From positions 1 through 15,681 of the forward strand of contig JAGHSL010000326.1 in assembly GCA_018065885.1 (NCBI GenBank): a stretch of DNA of 15,681 bases, in the 5' to 3' direction. Made by a program: the position numbers and the translations under genes. The notes under the pieces are model-generated. The model worked only from the letters and a program-made list of their open reading frames with translations, did no database searches and was not told the origin of the DNA. This DNA is from Candidatus Limimorpha equi (GTDB lineage Bacteria; Bacteroidota; Bacteroidia; Bacteroidales; F082). Below, piece after piece: positions 1 to 5,367 of this stretch. Numbering within the stretch: the stretch's first letter is position 1; every line of letters begins with the position of its first letter.

Positions 1-207
1 AAAGGCGGTTTTGACCTGATTGTCGTCCCAGGCGTTGCCTTCGACCGCAATGGCAACCGCTTGGGTCGAGGCCGAGGCTATTACGACCGCTTCCTTTGCC
101 AGCATCCCGATGTCAAACGCATTGGCACTTGCTTTGATTTTCAGTTGGTTGATGAAATTCCAACCGAACCCTTTGACATTCGGATGGATGAAGTGATTTC
201 GCTGTAA
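1..207 (+). CDS. 5-formyltetrahydrofolate cyclo-ligase, C-terminal part (5' truncated by window edge)
   Basis: Only the last 68 codons are present, in frame 1, ending with TAA at 205-207. The peptide starts KGGFDLIVVPGVAFD and carries the glycine/arginine motif NRLGRGRGYYDRFL (about residues 18-31 of the fragment), the C-terminal signature of 5,10-methenyltetrahydrofolate synthetase. It ends with the family-like stretch EIPTEPFDIRMDEVIS. The family catalyses ATP-dependent conversion of 5-formyl-THF to 5,10-methenyl-THF in the cytoplasm, returning the storage folate to the one-carbon pool. The start and N-terminal ATP-binding part lie outside the window, so upstream neighbours and integrity cannot be judged. 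Identification rests on the conserved motif and its position at the C-terminus. Confidence 0.9.
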   Translation, partial: KGGFDLIVVPGVAFDRNGNRLGRGRGYYDRFLCQHPDVKRIGTCFDFQLVDEIPTEPFDIRMDEVISL

Positions 208-552
208 GTAACGCTAAGAAATAAGTTGTAACACATCTAAATTCCTATCAAACGCAAATCATCACAAATTATTCAAAAAATCAATGTGAATTAACTGATA
301 TACATCTAATTATAGTTTTCAACAATTTATGATTTTTTTACGGTAATTGACTACGTCGAAATGAATATTGACTACGTCGAATCTAAAAGATTTCACCGAC
401 ACGAAGTGAGGTAATCTTCGATTTTGTGTTTAGCGAAGAAAAAAACAGCCATTATTGTTACAAGTTATTTTTTAATTCTCACTAAATTGATTGGTTGAAT
501 AGGTGTGAGTTGGGGATTTATCGTTTGTTTCGGCAAAATATCTGTAAAAAAT
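208..552. other. Intergenic region with direct repeats and weak hairpins
   Basis: This AT-rich stretch has no convincing coding frame. It contains an exact 15-bp direct repeat (346-360 and 367-381) and an imperfect hairpin in which AAGATT (387-392) plus CAC (394-396) can pair with GTG (406-408) and AATCTT (413-418). A further short inverted repeat, TCTTCG (415-420) with CGAAGA (434-439), has an A-run after it rather than a T-run on the plus strand. None of these is a textbook intrinsic terminator for the upstream folate gene. The end of the region runs into the promoter of the membrane protein/XRE unit. Confidence 0.5.
346..381. repeat. 15-bp direct repeat, two copies 21 bp apart
   Basis: ATTGACTACGTCGAA occurs at 346-360 and again, without mismatch, at 367-381. 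The start-to-start distance is 21 bp, about two DNA helical turns, and the bases on either side differ. This is the geometry of paired binding sites on one DNA face. No bound protein can be named from the sequence, and the repeat lies about 200 bp upstream of the nearest recognisable promoter. Confidence 0.8.
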
Positions 553-568
553 GACAAATTAATTTGTC
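553..568. promoter_or_regulatory. Perfect 16-bp palindrome over the -33 element (candidate operator)
   Basis: GACAAATTAATTTGTC is a perfect palindrome. It covers the TTTG (563-566) that serves as -33 element of the promoter at 587-594. A protein bound here would block or alter promoter recognition. The nearest DNA-binding protein is the XRE-type regulator at 1111-1311, encoded in the transcript this promoter should drive, so autoregulation is the natural inference. Binding itself is not shown by the sequence. Confidence 0.6.
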
Positions 569-594
569 TATTTGTAAAGTTTGCTTTACTTTTG
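563..594 (+). promoter_or_regulatory. Bacteroidota-type promoter of the membrane protein/XRE unit
   Basis: The -7 box TACTTTTG (587-594) matches the phylum consensus TAnnTTTG, and TTTG at 563-566 provides a -33 element with a 20-bp gap. Transcription should start around 600, giving a leader of about 20-25 nt before the ATG at 624. This rules out the in-frame TTG at 564 as a start, because it lies within the promoter. Confidence 0.75.
574..589. promoter_or_regulatory. Second 16-bp inverted repeat overlapping the -7 element (candidate operator)
   Basis: GTAAAG (574-579) and CTTTAC (584-589) form an inverted repeat around a 4-nt spacer. It has the same total length as the palindrome at 553-568, and its centre is exactly 21 bp downstream of that one, so both face the same side of the helix. 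Its right arm overlaps the first bases of the TAnnTTTG box. Half-sites are only partly alike (GACAAA against GTAAAG), so binding by one protein to both is an inference. Confidence 0.5.
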
Positions 595-623
595 CAGTGT
601 CAAACCAATTAAAATCTCAAACA

Positions 624-1121
624 ATGAAGAAGAATTATTTGTTTCCACATCGGTTCAAGGCAATCGGGTGGGTGATTACAGGAATCACGTTGGCGGCTAC
701 TGTCGCTTATTTTGTCGCGTCAATATGTTACGATTGGAATCCTGACTTAAAAATGCCAGCACTTTTTGATGACGATCCTTTAGGCTTTCTGTCGGATGAA
801 GGGAAAGATCCGGGACTGTTCAAAATGGCGGATTGTTCGATTTTTACATTCATTCTGATTTTTATGACCATCGGTCTCATCCTTGTTGGTTTTTCAAGGG
901 AAAAAGTTGAGGACGAGTTTGTTAGGCAACTTCGCGAGCGCAGTCTGGTTTGGGCTACTTTAGTCAGTGCGGCGGTTTTCCTGTTTGGCACTTTAACCAT
1001 CTATGGAATGGTGTACACGTATTTTGCCTATTCGATTTATTTCATTTTCCTGCTGCTGTTCATCATCAAGTTTAACGTGTCGTTGCACCGCTTTAACAAA
1101 GGAGGTGAAAATGAAGAATAA
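624..1121 (+). CDS. Four-helix membrane protein paired with an XRE regulator
   Basis: A 165-residue protein of unknown biochemical role. Hydrophobic segments lie at about residues 13-35, 71-90, 108-127 and 131-149. A loop rich in Asp and Gly (about 37-68) separates the first two, and the central charged stretch SREKVEDEFVRQLRERSLVW precedes the third. The N-terminus (FPHRFKAIGW) and this central stretch look like a family I recall next to small XRE regulators in Bacteroidales, but I cannot name a Pfam entry. The ATG at 624 is chosen because the promoter lies just upstream; a longer in-frame reading from 564 would start inside it. The 3' end overlaps the regulator gene by 11 nt, so the two are probably translationally coupled. 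A role in sensing or in controlling the regulator is a guess from the pairing. Confidence 0.85.
   Translation: MKKNYLFPHRFKAIGWVITGITLAATVAYFVASICYDWNPDLKMPALFDDDPLGFLSDEGKDPGLFKMADCSIFTFILIFMTIGLILVGFSREKVEDEFVRQLRERSLVWATLVSAAVFLFGTLTIYGMVYTYFAYSIYFIFLLLFIIKFNVSLHRFNKGGENEE
1100..1107 (+). promoter_or_regulatory. Strong Shine-Dalgarno sequence inside the upstream gene
   Basis: AGGAGGTG lies 3 nt upstream of the ATG at 1111 and is nearly fully complementary to the 16S rRNA 3' tail. Such a sequence is uncommon in Bacteroidota, where Shine-Dalgarno use is weak. It fixes the start of the XRE gene even though that start lies inside the preceding reading frame. Confidence 0.8.
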
Positions 1122-1311
1122 ACTGAAAGTGGCGCGCGCCGAAATGGACATCACGCAAGGCGAACTCGCCGAGAAAATCGATGTCAGCCGCCAGACCATC
1201 AACGCCATCGAATCGGGGAAATATGTGCCTTCCACCGTGCTTGCCCTGAAAATGGCCAAGGTCTTTGGCAAGAATGTCGAAGAAATTTTCTTTTTGGAAG
1301 ATGATGATTAG
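1111..1311 (+). CDS. Small XRE-family (Cro/CI-type HTH) transcriptional regulator
   Basis: A 66-residue protein that is almost entirely one HTH_3 domain. The helix-turn-helix lies at about residues 14-33 (TQGELAEKIDVSRQTINAIE), followed by the typical ESGKYVPS turn and the last helices (ALKMAKVFGKNVEEIFFLED), with an acidic tail. The size and the ending resemble single-domain regulators often encoded beside small integral membrane proteins. The ATG at 1111 is supported by the AGGAGGTG just upstream; a longer in-frame extension would sit inside the membrane protein gene. The first 11 nt overlap that gene. The regulator probably acts on its own promoter, where two palindromes sit 21 bp apart, though this is inferred from context. 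Signal and wider regulon are unknown. Confidence 0.93.
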   Translation: MKNKLKVARAEMDITQGELAEKIDVSRQTINAIESGKYVPSTVLALKMAKVFGKNVEEIFFLEDDD

Positions 1312-1322
1312 TCAGAACTGCC

Positions 1323-1382
1323 AAAAATCATTGTTTGCGTATCAAACAAAACAATCCTTTTGAAAAACAAACAATGATTTTT
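1323..1382. terminator. Long AT-rich inverted repeat between convergent genes (probable bidirectional terminator)
   Basis: AAAAATCATTGTTTG (1323-1337) is exactly complementary to CAAACAATGATTTTT (1368-1382), a 15-bp perfect stem with a 30-nt loop that itself holds a 5-bp stem (1347-1351 with 1358-1362). The stem ends in A and T runs, so each strand reads hairpin then U-run. It sits between the XRE gene and the convergent DUF2851 gene, where a shared terminator is expected. Low GC and the long loop make it atypical. Confidence 0.5.
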
Positions 1383-1443
1383 GAATGATTTTAACTAAGA
1401 TTTTCATTAGATTTTTTGCCGTTAGGCAATCCCAAAAGCAATA

Positions 1444-2697
1444 TTATGCTTTCATCAATACATTGCCAGCCCTACATTCCAAGCATCTTTTCCGCTTGCA
1501 ATAATTGGCGTAGAGCTGTATCAAGGCCTGCGACTGCATGGCGTTTTGCGCTTGCCAGCCGCGCTCGGCGAAGTGCCTCGTGATGGTGTTGTCTTCGGCT
1601 TCGAGTTGTTCGAGATAGTCGGTGGCTCTTTCGCAAAGTGTCTCGTCGTAATGCAGTTGTCCGTAGCAGAATAAAAGCGGAACTATTGCGTTGATAATCA
1701 ATATTTCGGCGGTCGAATCGCCTAAGCGTTTCGTGCGTTTCGGCGATGGTGTTTCAAAACGGTAATGTGTCAACCAGTATTCCGAAGGTTCCACTTCAAG
1801 CAGCCTTTTTACTTCATCGGTGTTTCTTGCCGTCAGGATTTTGGAGAAAACGCTGCCGTTTTCGTGAATCATCGTGGCCAATTGTGCCAAGCGGATGGTC
1901 GGGAAGTTGCCGGGACGCATACGCATGAATTTCCAGCGTTCTTCGGGCATGGTCAGCAGGTTGAATTTCGCTTTCATCACCTTGTATTCGCGTTTCAGCA
2001 GTTGCGGATATTCCTCAGTAAAGTCTTTTTCAAGGAAACCGGCGCAGCCGAAAAGCATGGCTTCTACTTGCAGGGGGTTATCGGCGTGTTTGAGCAAGGT
2101 CTTGAAAGGCAGAATGGTAGCGAGATATTCAAAGGCTTCGTTGTTCACTTTCAGACCGAAATAACGCATCAAAAGTTTGAAGAGCGCATCTTCCCAGTCG
2201 TAGGTGTTGGCTTCCAAGATTTTCTCGACGGTCTCGGCTTTCTGTTCCAAACGCTCGACCAGAATGTTGTCTAACCACGAAAGCATGGTGAATTTCTGCA
2301 CCGTTGCCAACGATTTTTCGCAAGGAATCCAGCCTTTTGCCGCGATAAACTGCTGATAGTTATCATACAAAGCCATGTCGAAATGACCTTTCAGTTCCAA
2401 GACGGGAATGGCCGATGTCGCCAAATCATTTTCGTGAACGACGTGCAGAATCACGTTGTCGTAGGCTTTGTCGTTTTGGTGCTGATGGCGGTTCCAATCG
2501 GAGGCCTTGACGTGAATTTCGACATGTCCCGCCCAGGTGTTTTCGCCAATCTTGATTCTCGCTTCCAGAAAATCAGGGCCGGAATCGGTGTTGCGATAAC
2601 CTGTAGCGAAAACAGTTATTGGTTCGCCCGATGTGGTAAACAATTCACCGTCAATCAGTTTGTTTTCCCAAAGGTAGTATAAGAAATCTTCTTTCAT
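1444..2697 (-). CDS. DUF2851 family protein
   Basis: A 417-residue cytoplasmic protein with no signal peptide or membrane segment. The N-terminus (MKEDFLYYLWENKLIDGELF) and the motifs NTDSGPDFLEARIKI, WAGHVEIHVKASDWNRHQHQ and YDNVILHVVHEND are the recognisable features of DUF2851, a family common in Bacteroidota with no assigned function. The His/Asp-rich first third resembles a nuclease-like or hydrolase-like fold, but that is a guess. The C-terminus has the conserved cluster YCKRKRCLEC, a possible metal-binding or redox pair of cysteines. Length agrees with the family as I know it. It starts at the ATG complementary to 2695-2697. It lies 115 bp downstream of the nucleotidase gene on the same strand, but inverted repeats in the gap suggest at least partial transcriptional separation. 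Confidence 0.9.
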   Translation of the reverse strand: MKEDFLYYLWENKLIDGELFTTSGEPITVFATGYRNTDSGPDFLEARIKIGENTWAGHVEIHVKASDWNRHQHQNDKAYDNVILHVVHENDLATSAIPVLELKGHFDMALYDNYQQFIAAKGWIPCEKSLATVQKFTMLSWLDNILVERLEQKAETVEKILEANTYDWEDALFKLLMRYFGLKVNNEAFEYLATILPFKTLLKHADNPLQVEAMLFGCAGFLEKDFTEEYPQLLKREYKVMKAKFNLLTMPEERWKFMRMRPGNFPTIRLAQLATMIHENGSVFSKILTARNTDEVKRLLEVEPSEYWLTHYRFETPSPKRTKRLGDSTAEILIINAIVPLLFCYGQLHYDETLCERATDYLEQLEAEDNTITRHFAERGWQAQNAMQSQALIQLYANYCKRKRCLECRAGNVLMKA

Positions 2698-2725
2698 TTG
2701 AAACTTGTTTTCTGATAAATGATTA

Positions 2726-2740
2726 AAATGCGCTTCGCGC
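2726..2740 (-). terminator. Short GC hairpin plus T-run after the nucleotidase gene
   Basis: Read on the minus strand, GCGC-GAA-GCGC (2740 down to 2730) is followed by ATTTT. This resembles a weak intrinsic terminator for the gene at 2813-4381. The 4-bp stem is short and the T-run brief, so read-through into the DUF2851 gene is likely. Confidence 0.3.
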
Positions 2741-2799
2741 GTTCAAAAATTGTTCAAAAGTTGGATTTTTCAACTCGGCATTTTGAACAATTTTGAACG
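2741..2799. repeat. Long inverted repeat in the gap between two minus-strand genes
   Basis: AAAATTGTTCAAAA (2746-2759) is exactly complementary to TTTTGAACAATTTT (2781-2794). The pairing extends outward to GTTC (2741-2744) with GAAC (2795-2798), with one extra A bulged on the left. GTTG (2760-2763) and CAAC (2771-2774) form an inner stem. On the plus strand a T-run (2801-2806) follows; on the minus strand the GC hairpin at 2730-2740 follows. It may end or attenuate transcription, or protect the mRNA 3' end. Confidence 0.55.
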
Positions 2800-2812
2800 A
2801 TTTTTTATCATC

Positions 2813-4381
2813 TTATTCCTTTATTTTCCAGCAATTTAATGGTTCGCTATCCAAAGTTCCTTTTTGTCTTGCCCAGTCGATGAAAATGGAGCGCAGGTCG
2901 CGGTCACTTTGCCAGACGACGTGGTCTTTGATGTCGGTTTGTTGCCAGCCGCAGCCGTTCATGAAATGGTTGCCGCCGCCCATCGAGCGGTAGGAATTCA
3001 TCACCACGTTGTAAGTTTTTTCCAAGTCGAAAGGTGTGCCGTCGACCATGCTGATGATGTTGATATGTTCGCCCCGCGGTGCTTGATCGGTCACTTCGTA
3101 AAGGATTCCTGCGCCCGAATCGAAGTTATAGATTGGATTCTGCATTTCGTAAGCGTATTCAAGGAAATCCTTCACTTCCTTACCAGTCATGGCCATGACC
3201 GCTAGCGAGTTTTCAAAAGGATACCAAGTGAAGAAATCTTTCACCGTGAGCAAACCAGCCTCAATGGTTTTGCCTGCCGCAAGTGGCGCAGCAAAGGAGA
3301 TGTCGGCATGAATGCCTTCCTTTTCGACCGTCTCAAACTGGCAGCGGTGAATTTCGTCGACCCAAAGGCAAGGCCCGTTGAGCGCATCGCTGCTGTTGAT
3401 TGTCACCGGCAGTTCGGCTACTTCATTGTCTTGATAATCTTCGGCGCGTTCAAGGTAAGGCTGGAGAAGGTTGACGAAATCGGCATCGGGTTCCTGGTCT
3501 TCGGTCGAAATCAGATCGATGCTGATTTTCGACTTTTTGTGGTTCCTGAAAGTGACTTCGGCTTTTGCAAGACCTTTGGCGCGTTGTCCCGAATTGAGCA
3601 CATACACTTTTTCGCCTGCAATGTTGGTGATGGTTGTTGCATTGGCTCTGTGGTCGTGACCGTAGAAAATCAGGTCGAAGCCCGGCACATTCTCAGCCAC
3701 CCATTTCACGGCGTTTTCACGGCCAAGCGGTGTGCCTTCGGGCAGGTTTTGTTCGGCAAATTCCCAACCCGAATGGAAAAGTCCGACCATCAAATCGGGA
3801 TTTTCCTTTTCCTTGATGATTTTCACCCATTTGGCGGCGGCTTCTTCCAACTGGTCGAAACGCAAGCCGGGGCGCAGACGGTCGGGCACCCAAGTCACGA
3901 CGTAAGGCGTGAGCAGTCCCAACACGGCGACTTTGCAACCTTGGCGGTTCAATATAATATAAGGAGTGAAATAAGGCTCGCCCGTTGATTCGTCGATGAC
4001 GTTGGCGGCAAGAATCGGCACCTTTGTCTCGGAATAAACGCGGTCGAAGACCTTTCTTCCGGTTTCGATGTCGTGATTGCCGACGCAAGCCGCATCGTAT
4101 GGGAAATAATTCAGAAATTCCGAAGTCGGGTTGCGTTTTCCAGCGTCTTGGTTGGCGCAATATTGGAAAGTTGTGCCTTGCATGTTGTCGCCGCCATCAA
4201 GCAAAATGAGGTTCTCGCCTAACTCGGCTTTCATCTGATTGATGAACGCGGCATCGTTGCCGAAATCAGTGAAATTGCCGTGAGTATCAGTCGATTCAAG
4301 GAATGTCAATGTGGTTTCTTTTGGGGTGCAGGCGGTTGCAAGTGCAGCTACAATCATCATGGATAAGAATGCTTTTTTCAT
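2813..4381 (-). CDS. Lipoprotein metallophosphatase: 5'-nucleotidase / cyclic-nucleotide phosphodiesterase family
   Basis: A 522-residue UshA/CpdB-type protein. Residues 1-17 form a lipoprotein signal ending in lipobox LATAC, with Cys18 the likely lipidated residue, so the enzyme should be anchored in the envelope. The N-terminal metallophosphatase domain shows all metal motifs: D32-T-H34, D62-GG-D65, G-N102-H103-D104, H203 (LFHSGWE) and GHDH at 241-244. The C-terminal nucleotide-binding domain (about 325-505) has YPFEN (387-391) and NSYRSMGGGNHF (462-473). The family removes phosphate from nucleotides outside the cytoplasm. The YR pair near residue 465 resembles CpdB (2',3'-cyclic-nucleotide phosphodiesterase) more than the GGD typical of UshA, so substrate is open. 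Both domains are in one chain. The ATG at 4381 is preferred over an in-frame TTG three codons upstream, because it begins a normal MKK signal. Transcription diverges from the zapA operon. Confidence 0.9.
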   Translation of the reverse strand: MKKAFLSMMIVAALATACTPKETTLTFLESTDTHGNFTDFGNDAAFINQMKAELGENLILLDGGDNMQGTTFQYCANQDAGKRNPTSEFLNYFPYDAACVGNHDIETGRKVFDRVYSETKVPILAANVIDESTGEPYFTPYIILNRQGCKVAVLGLLTPYVVTWVPDRLRPGLRFDQLEEAAAKWVKIIKEKENPDLMVGLFHSGWEFAEQNLPEGTPLGRENAVKWVAENVPGFDLIFYGHDHRANATTITNIAGEKVYVLNSGQRAKGLAKAEVTFRNHKKSKISIDLISTEDQEPDADFVNLLQPYLERAEDYQDNEVAELPVTINSSDALNGPCLWVDEIHRCQFETVEKEGIHADISFAAPLAAGKTIEAGLLTVKDFFTWYPFENSLAVMAMTGKEVKDFLEYAYEMQNPIYNFDSGAGILYEVTDQAPRGEHINIISMVDGTPFDLEKTYNVVMNSYRSMGGGNHFMNGCGWQQTDIKDHVVWQSDRDLRSIFIDWARQKGTLDSEPLNCWKIKE

Positions 4382-4430
4382 TGTAAACAAGACTAAAAAT
4401 CGCGTAAAATTAGAAAAAAAATGAAAAACC

Positions 4431-4462
4431 TTTGCCCATAACGAAACAATATTCTATTTTTG
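4431..4462 (+). promoter_or_regulatory. Promoter of the coiled-coil/zapA operon
   Basis: TATTTTTG (4455-4462) matches the TAnnTTTG -7 box and TTTG (4431-4434) supplies the -33 element with a 20-bp gap. Start of transcription is expected near 4468-4470, giving a leader of about 20 nt before the ATG at 4490. The match is complete for both elements. Confidence 0.8.
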
Positions 4463-4489
4463 CAAAACAATTCCAAAGTCAATTGTCGA

Positions 4490-4783
4490 ATGGCCGATAC
4501 AAACATCATATTAACCGAAATCGAGGTAAAATTGAGGAAGTTGATTGGTGTGAAAAATCAGTTGGCCGATGAAAACAAAAGATTGGAGGCTGAAAACGAA
4601 GCACTTAGAAACGAAAATCTGACGCTTGTCAAGGCCAACATGGAGTTGCAGGATAAATTAAATAAAAGTACTATTGTTAACGCACTCGGCAACGAGGAAG
4701 AAATAGAAGAAGGAAGAAAACTCATCAAGAGTCTTGTGCGGGAGATTGACCAATGCGTTTCGATTTTGAACAGTAAGGAATAG
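4490..4783 (+). CDS. Small coiled-coil protein upstream of zapA (ZapB-like candidate)
   Basis: A 97-residue acidic, soluble protein without signal or membrane segment. Residues about 5-58 form a clear coiled coil with the repeating pattern LADENKRLEAENEALRNENL, followed by a short helical tail (EEIEEGRKLIKSLVREIDQC). The ATG at 4490 is used because the promoter (4431-4462) lies directly upstream; an in-frame TTG at 4460 falls inside the -7 box. The gene is 25 bp upstream of zapA on the same strand under one promoter. Size, coiled coil and position suggest a partner of ZapA in Z-ring assembly, as ZapB is in enterobacteria, but coiled coils match one another easily and no sequence homology to ZapB can be claimed. 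I expect the same small gene ahead of zapA in related genomes. Confidence 0.85.
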   Translation: MADTNIILTEIEVKLRKLIGVKNQLADENKRLEAENEALRNENLTLVKANMELQDKLNKSTIVNALGNEEEIEEGRKLIKSLVREIDQCVSILNSKE

Positions 4784-4808
4784 TCCGGATAATAAATAAA
4801 TCGGCGAG

Positions 4809-5093
4809 ATGGATGAAATACAGCTCAATATCACCATCATGGAGAAGGCCTACAAGATTACGGTTGCCCGCGCCGATGAAGGAAAAGTGCGCAAAGCCGT
4901 CGCAATGATCAATGAGATGGTGAAATCATACGCGAGGCACTACACTTTCAAGGATGTGCAGGACATTCTGGCAATGACTGCCTTGCATTTTGCCACTTCC
5001 GCAGTGAAATATGAATCCGAGCTATCTTACGACAGTCAACATTTGGAACGCAAGCTGAATGAACTGAAAGACTTGCTCGATGAGCAATTATAA
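4809..5093 (+). CDS. zapA: Cell division protein ZapA
   Basis: A 94-residue protein of the ZapA family, which binds FtsZ protofilaments in the cytoplasm and promotes their bundling in the Z-ring. The N-terminal part (IQLNITIMEKAYKITVARAD) forms the short beta-rich head. EGKVRKAVAMINEMVKSYAR is the conserved helix. The C-terminal half (DILAMTALHFATSAVKYESE and the Leu/Glu-rich end) is the dimerising coiled coil. Length is typical. It follows the small coiled-coil gene by 25 bp and precedes the 6S RNA and RNase Y gene. The link of zapA with the 6S RNA gene is also found in proteobacteria. No strong Shine-Dalgarno sequence is seen; the ATG at 4809 gives the expected N-terminus. Confidence 0.95.
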   Translation: MDEIQLNITIMEKAYKITVARADEGKVRKAVAMINEMVKSYARHYTFKDVQDILAMTALHFATSAVKYESELSYDSQHLERKLNELKDLLDEQL

Positions 5094-5137
5094 CGCTGTA
5101 AAACAACGAGATAAAACTCAACGTTCTTTGAAAGACT

Positions 5138-5333
5138 AGAATCTGTCTGTCCATCGCATCATGTAAACTCAACACAATTCTAAACATCAATGGGTTAACT
5201 TGTGCTCTGTAAAAACAGGCCTCATTCCCTTCGGGGAAGCATTCACATGCCGGTGGACGTTCGCGCATCACAGTGCCTAAAGCGTATTCAAACAGGGTTT
5301 ATCATATCCCTTAGGGCAGACAGTTTCTTTTAT
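5138..5333 (+). ncRNA. ssrS: Probable 6S RNA (SsrS)
   Basis: The 274-bp gap between zapA and rny has no reading frame of interest but a long rod-like fold. Bases 5138-5152 (AGAATCTGTCTGTCC) pair with 5314-5328 (GGGCAGACAGTTTCT) over 15 positions with one U-U mismatch and one G-U pair, closing the molecule. CTGT (5207-5210) can pair with ACAG (5270-5273) on the inner side. An apical hairpin TTCCC-TTCG-GGGAA (5225-5238) has a UUCG tetraloop. Between closing and inner stems, the two large unpaired flanks (about 5153-5200 and 5274-5313) make the internal bubble expected of 6S RNA, which mimics an open promoter and holds RNA polymerase. A U-rich tract follows the 3' side. The length of about 190-195 nt and the place beside zapA fit. 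The ends are inferred from the fold. No clear own promoter is seen, so it may be processed from the zapA transcript. Confidence 0.8.
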
Positions 5334-5360
5334 TTGTCTTCTTTTTGTCGGGTAAAACAA

Positions 5361-5366
5361 ATGTAA
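5361..5366 (+). promoter_or_regulatory. Start-stop minimal ORF before rny
   Basis: ATGTAA at 5361-5366 is a start codon directly followed by a stop, ending one base before the rny ATG at 5368. Such elements can hold a ribosome near the start of the next gene. In AT-rich sequence it may occur by chance. Confidence 0.25.
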
Positions 5367-5367
5367 A

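Noticed and set aside
564..623. Longer N-terminus of the membrane protein from TTG at 564
   Set aside because: The TTG is part of the -33 element and the extension contains the -7 box, so it would not be transcribed.
3308..3988. 226-codon plus-strand frame inside the nucleotidase gene
   Set aside because: It lies opposite a protein with a complete set of metallophosphatase motifs; its composition (many Phe, His, Val) is typical of an antisense shadow.
4388..4395. Possible -7 box for the nucleotidase gene on the minus strand (TAGTCTTG)
   Set aside because: It has one mismatch and would start transcription at the ATG itself; TAATTTTA (4412 down to 4405) is an equally weak alternative, so no promoter is called.
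5094..5137. Own promoter for the 6S RNA
   Set aside because: TTCTTTG at 5124-5130 resembles part of a -7 box but lacks the leading TA, and no -33 TTTG is present at the right distance.
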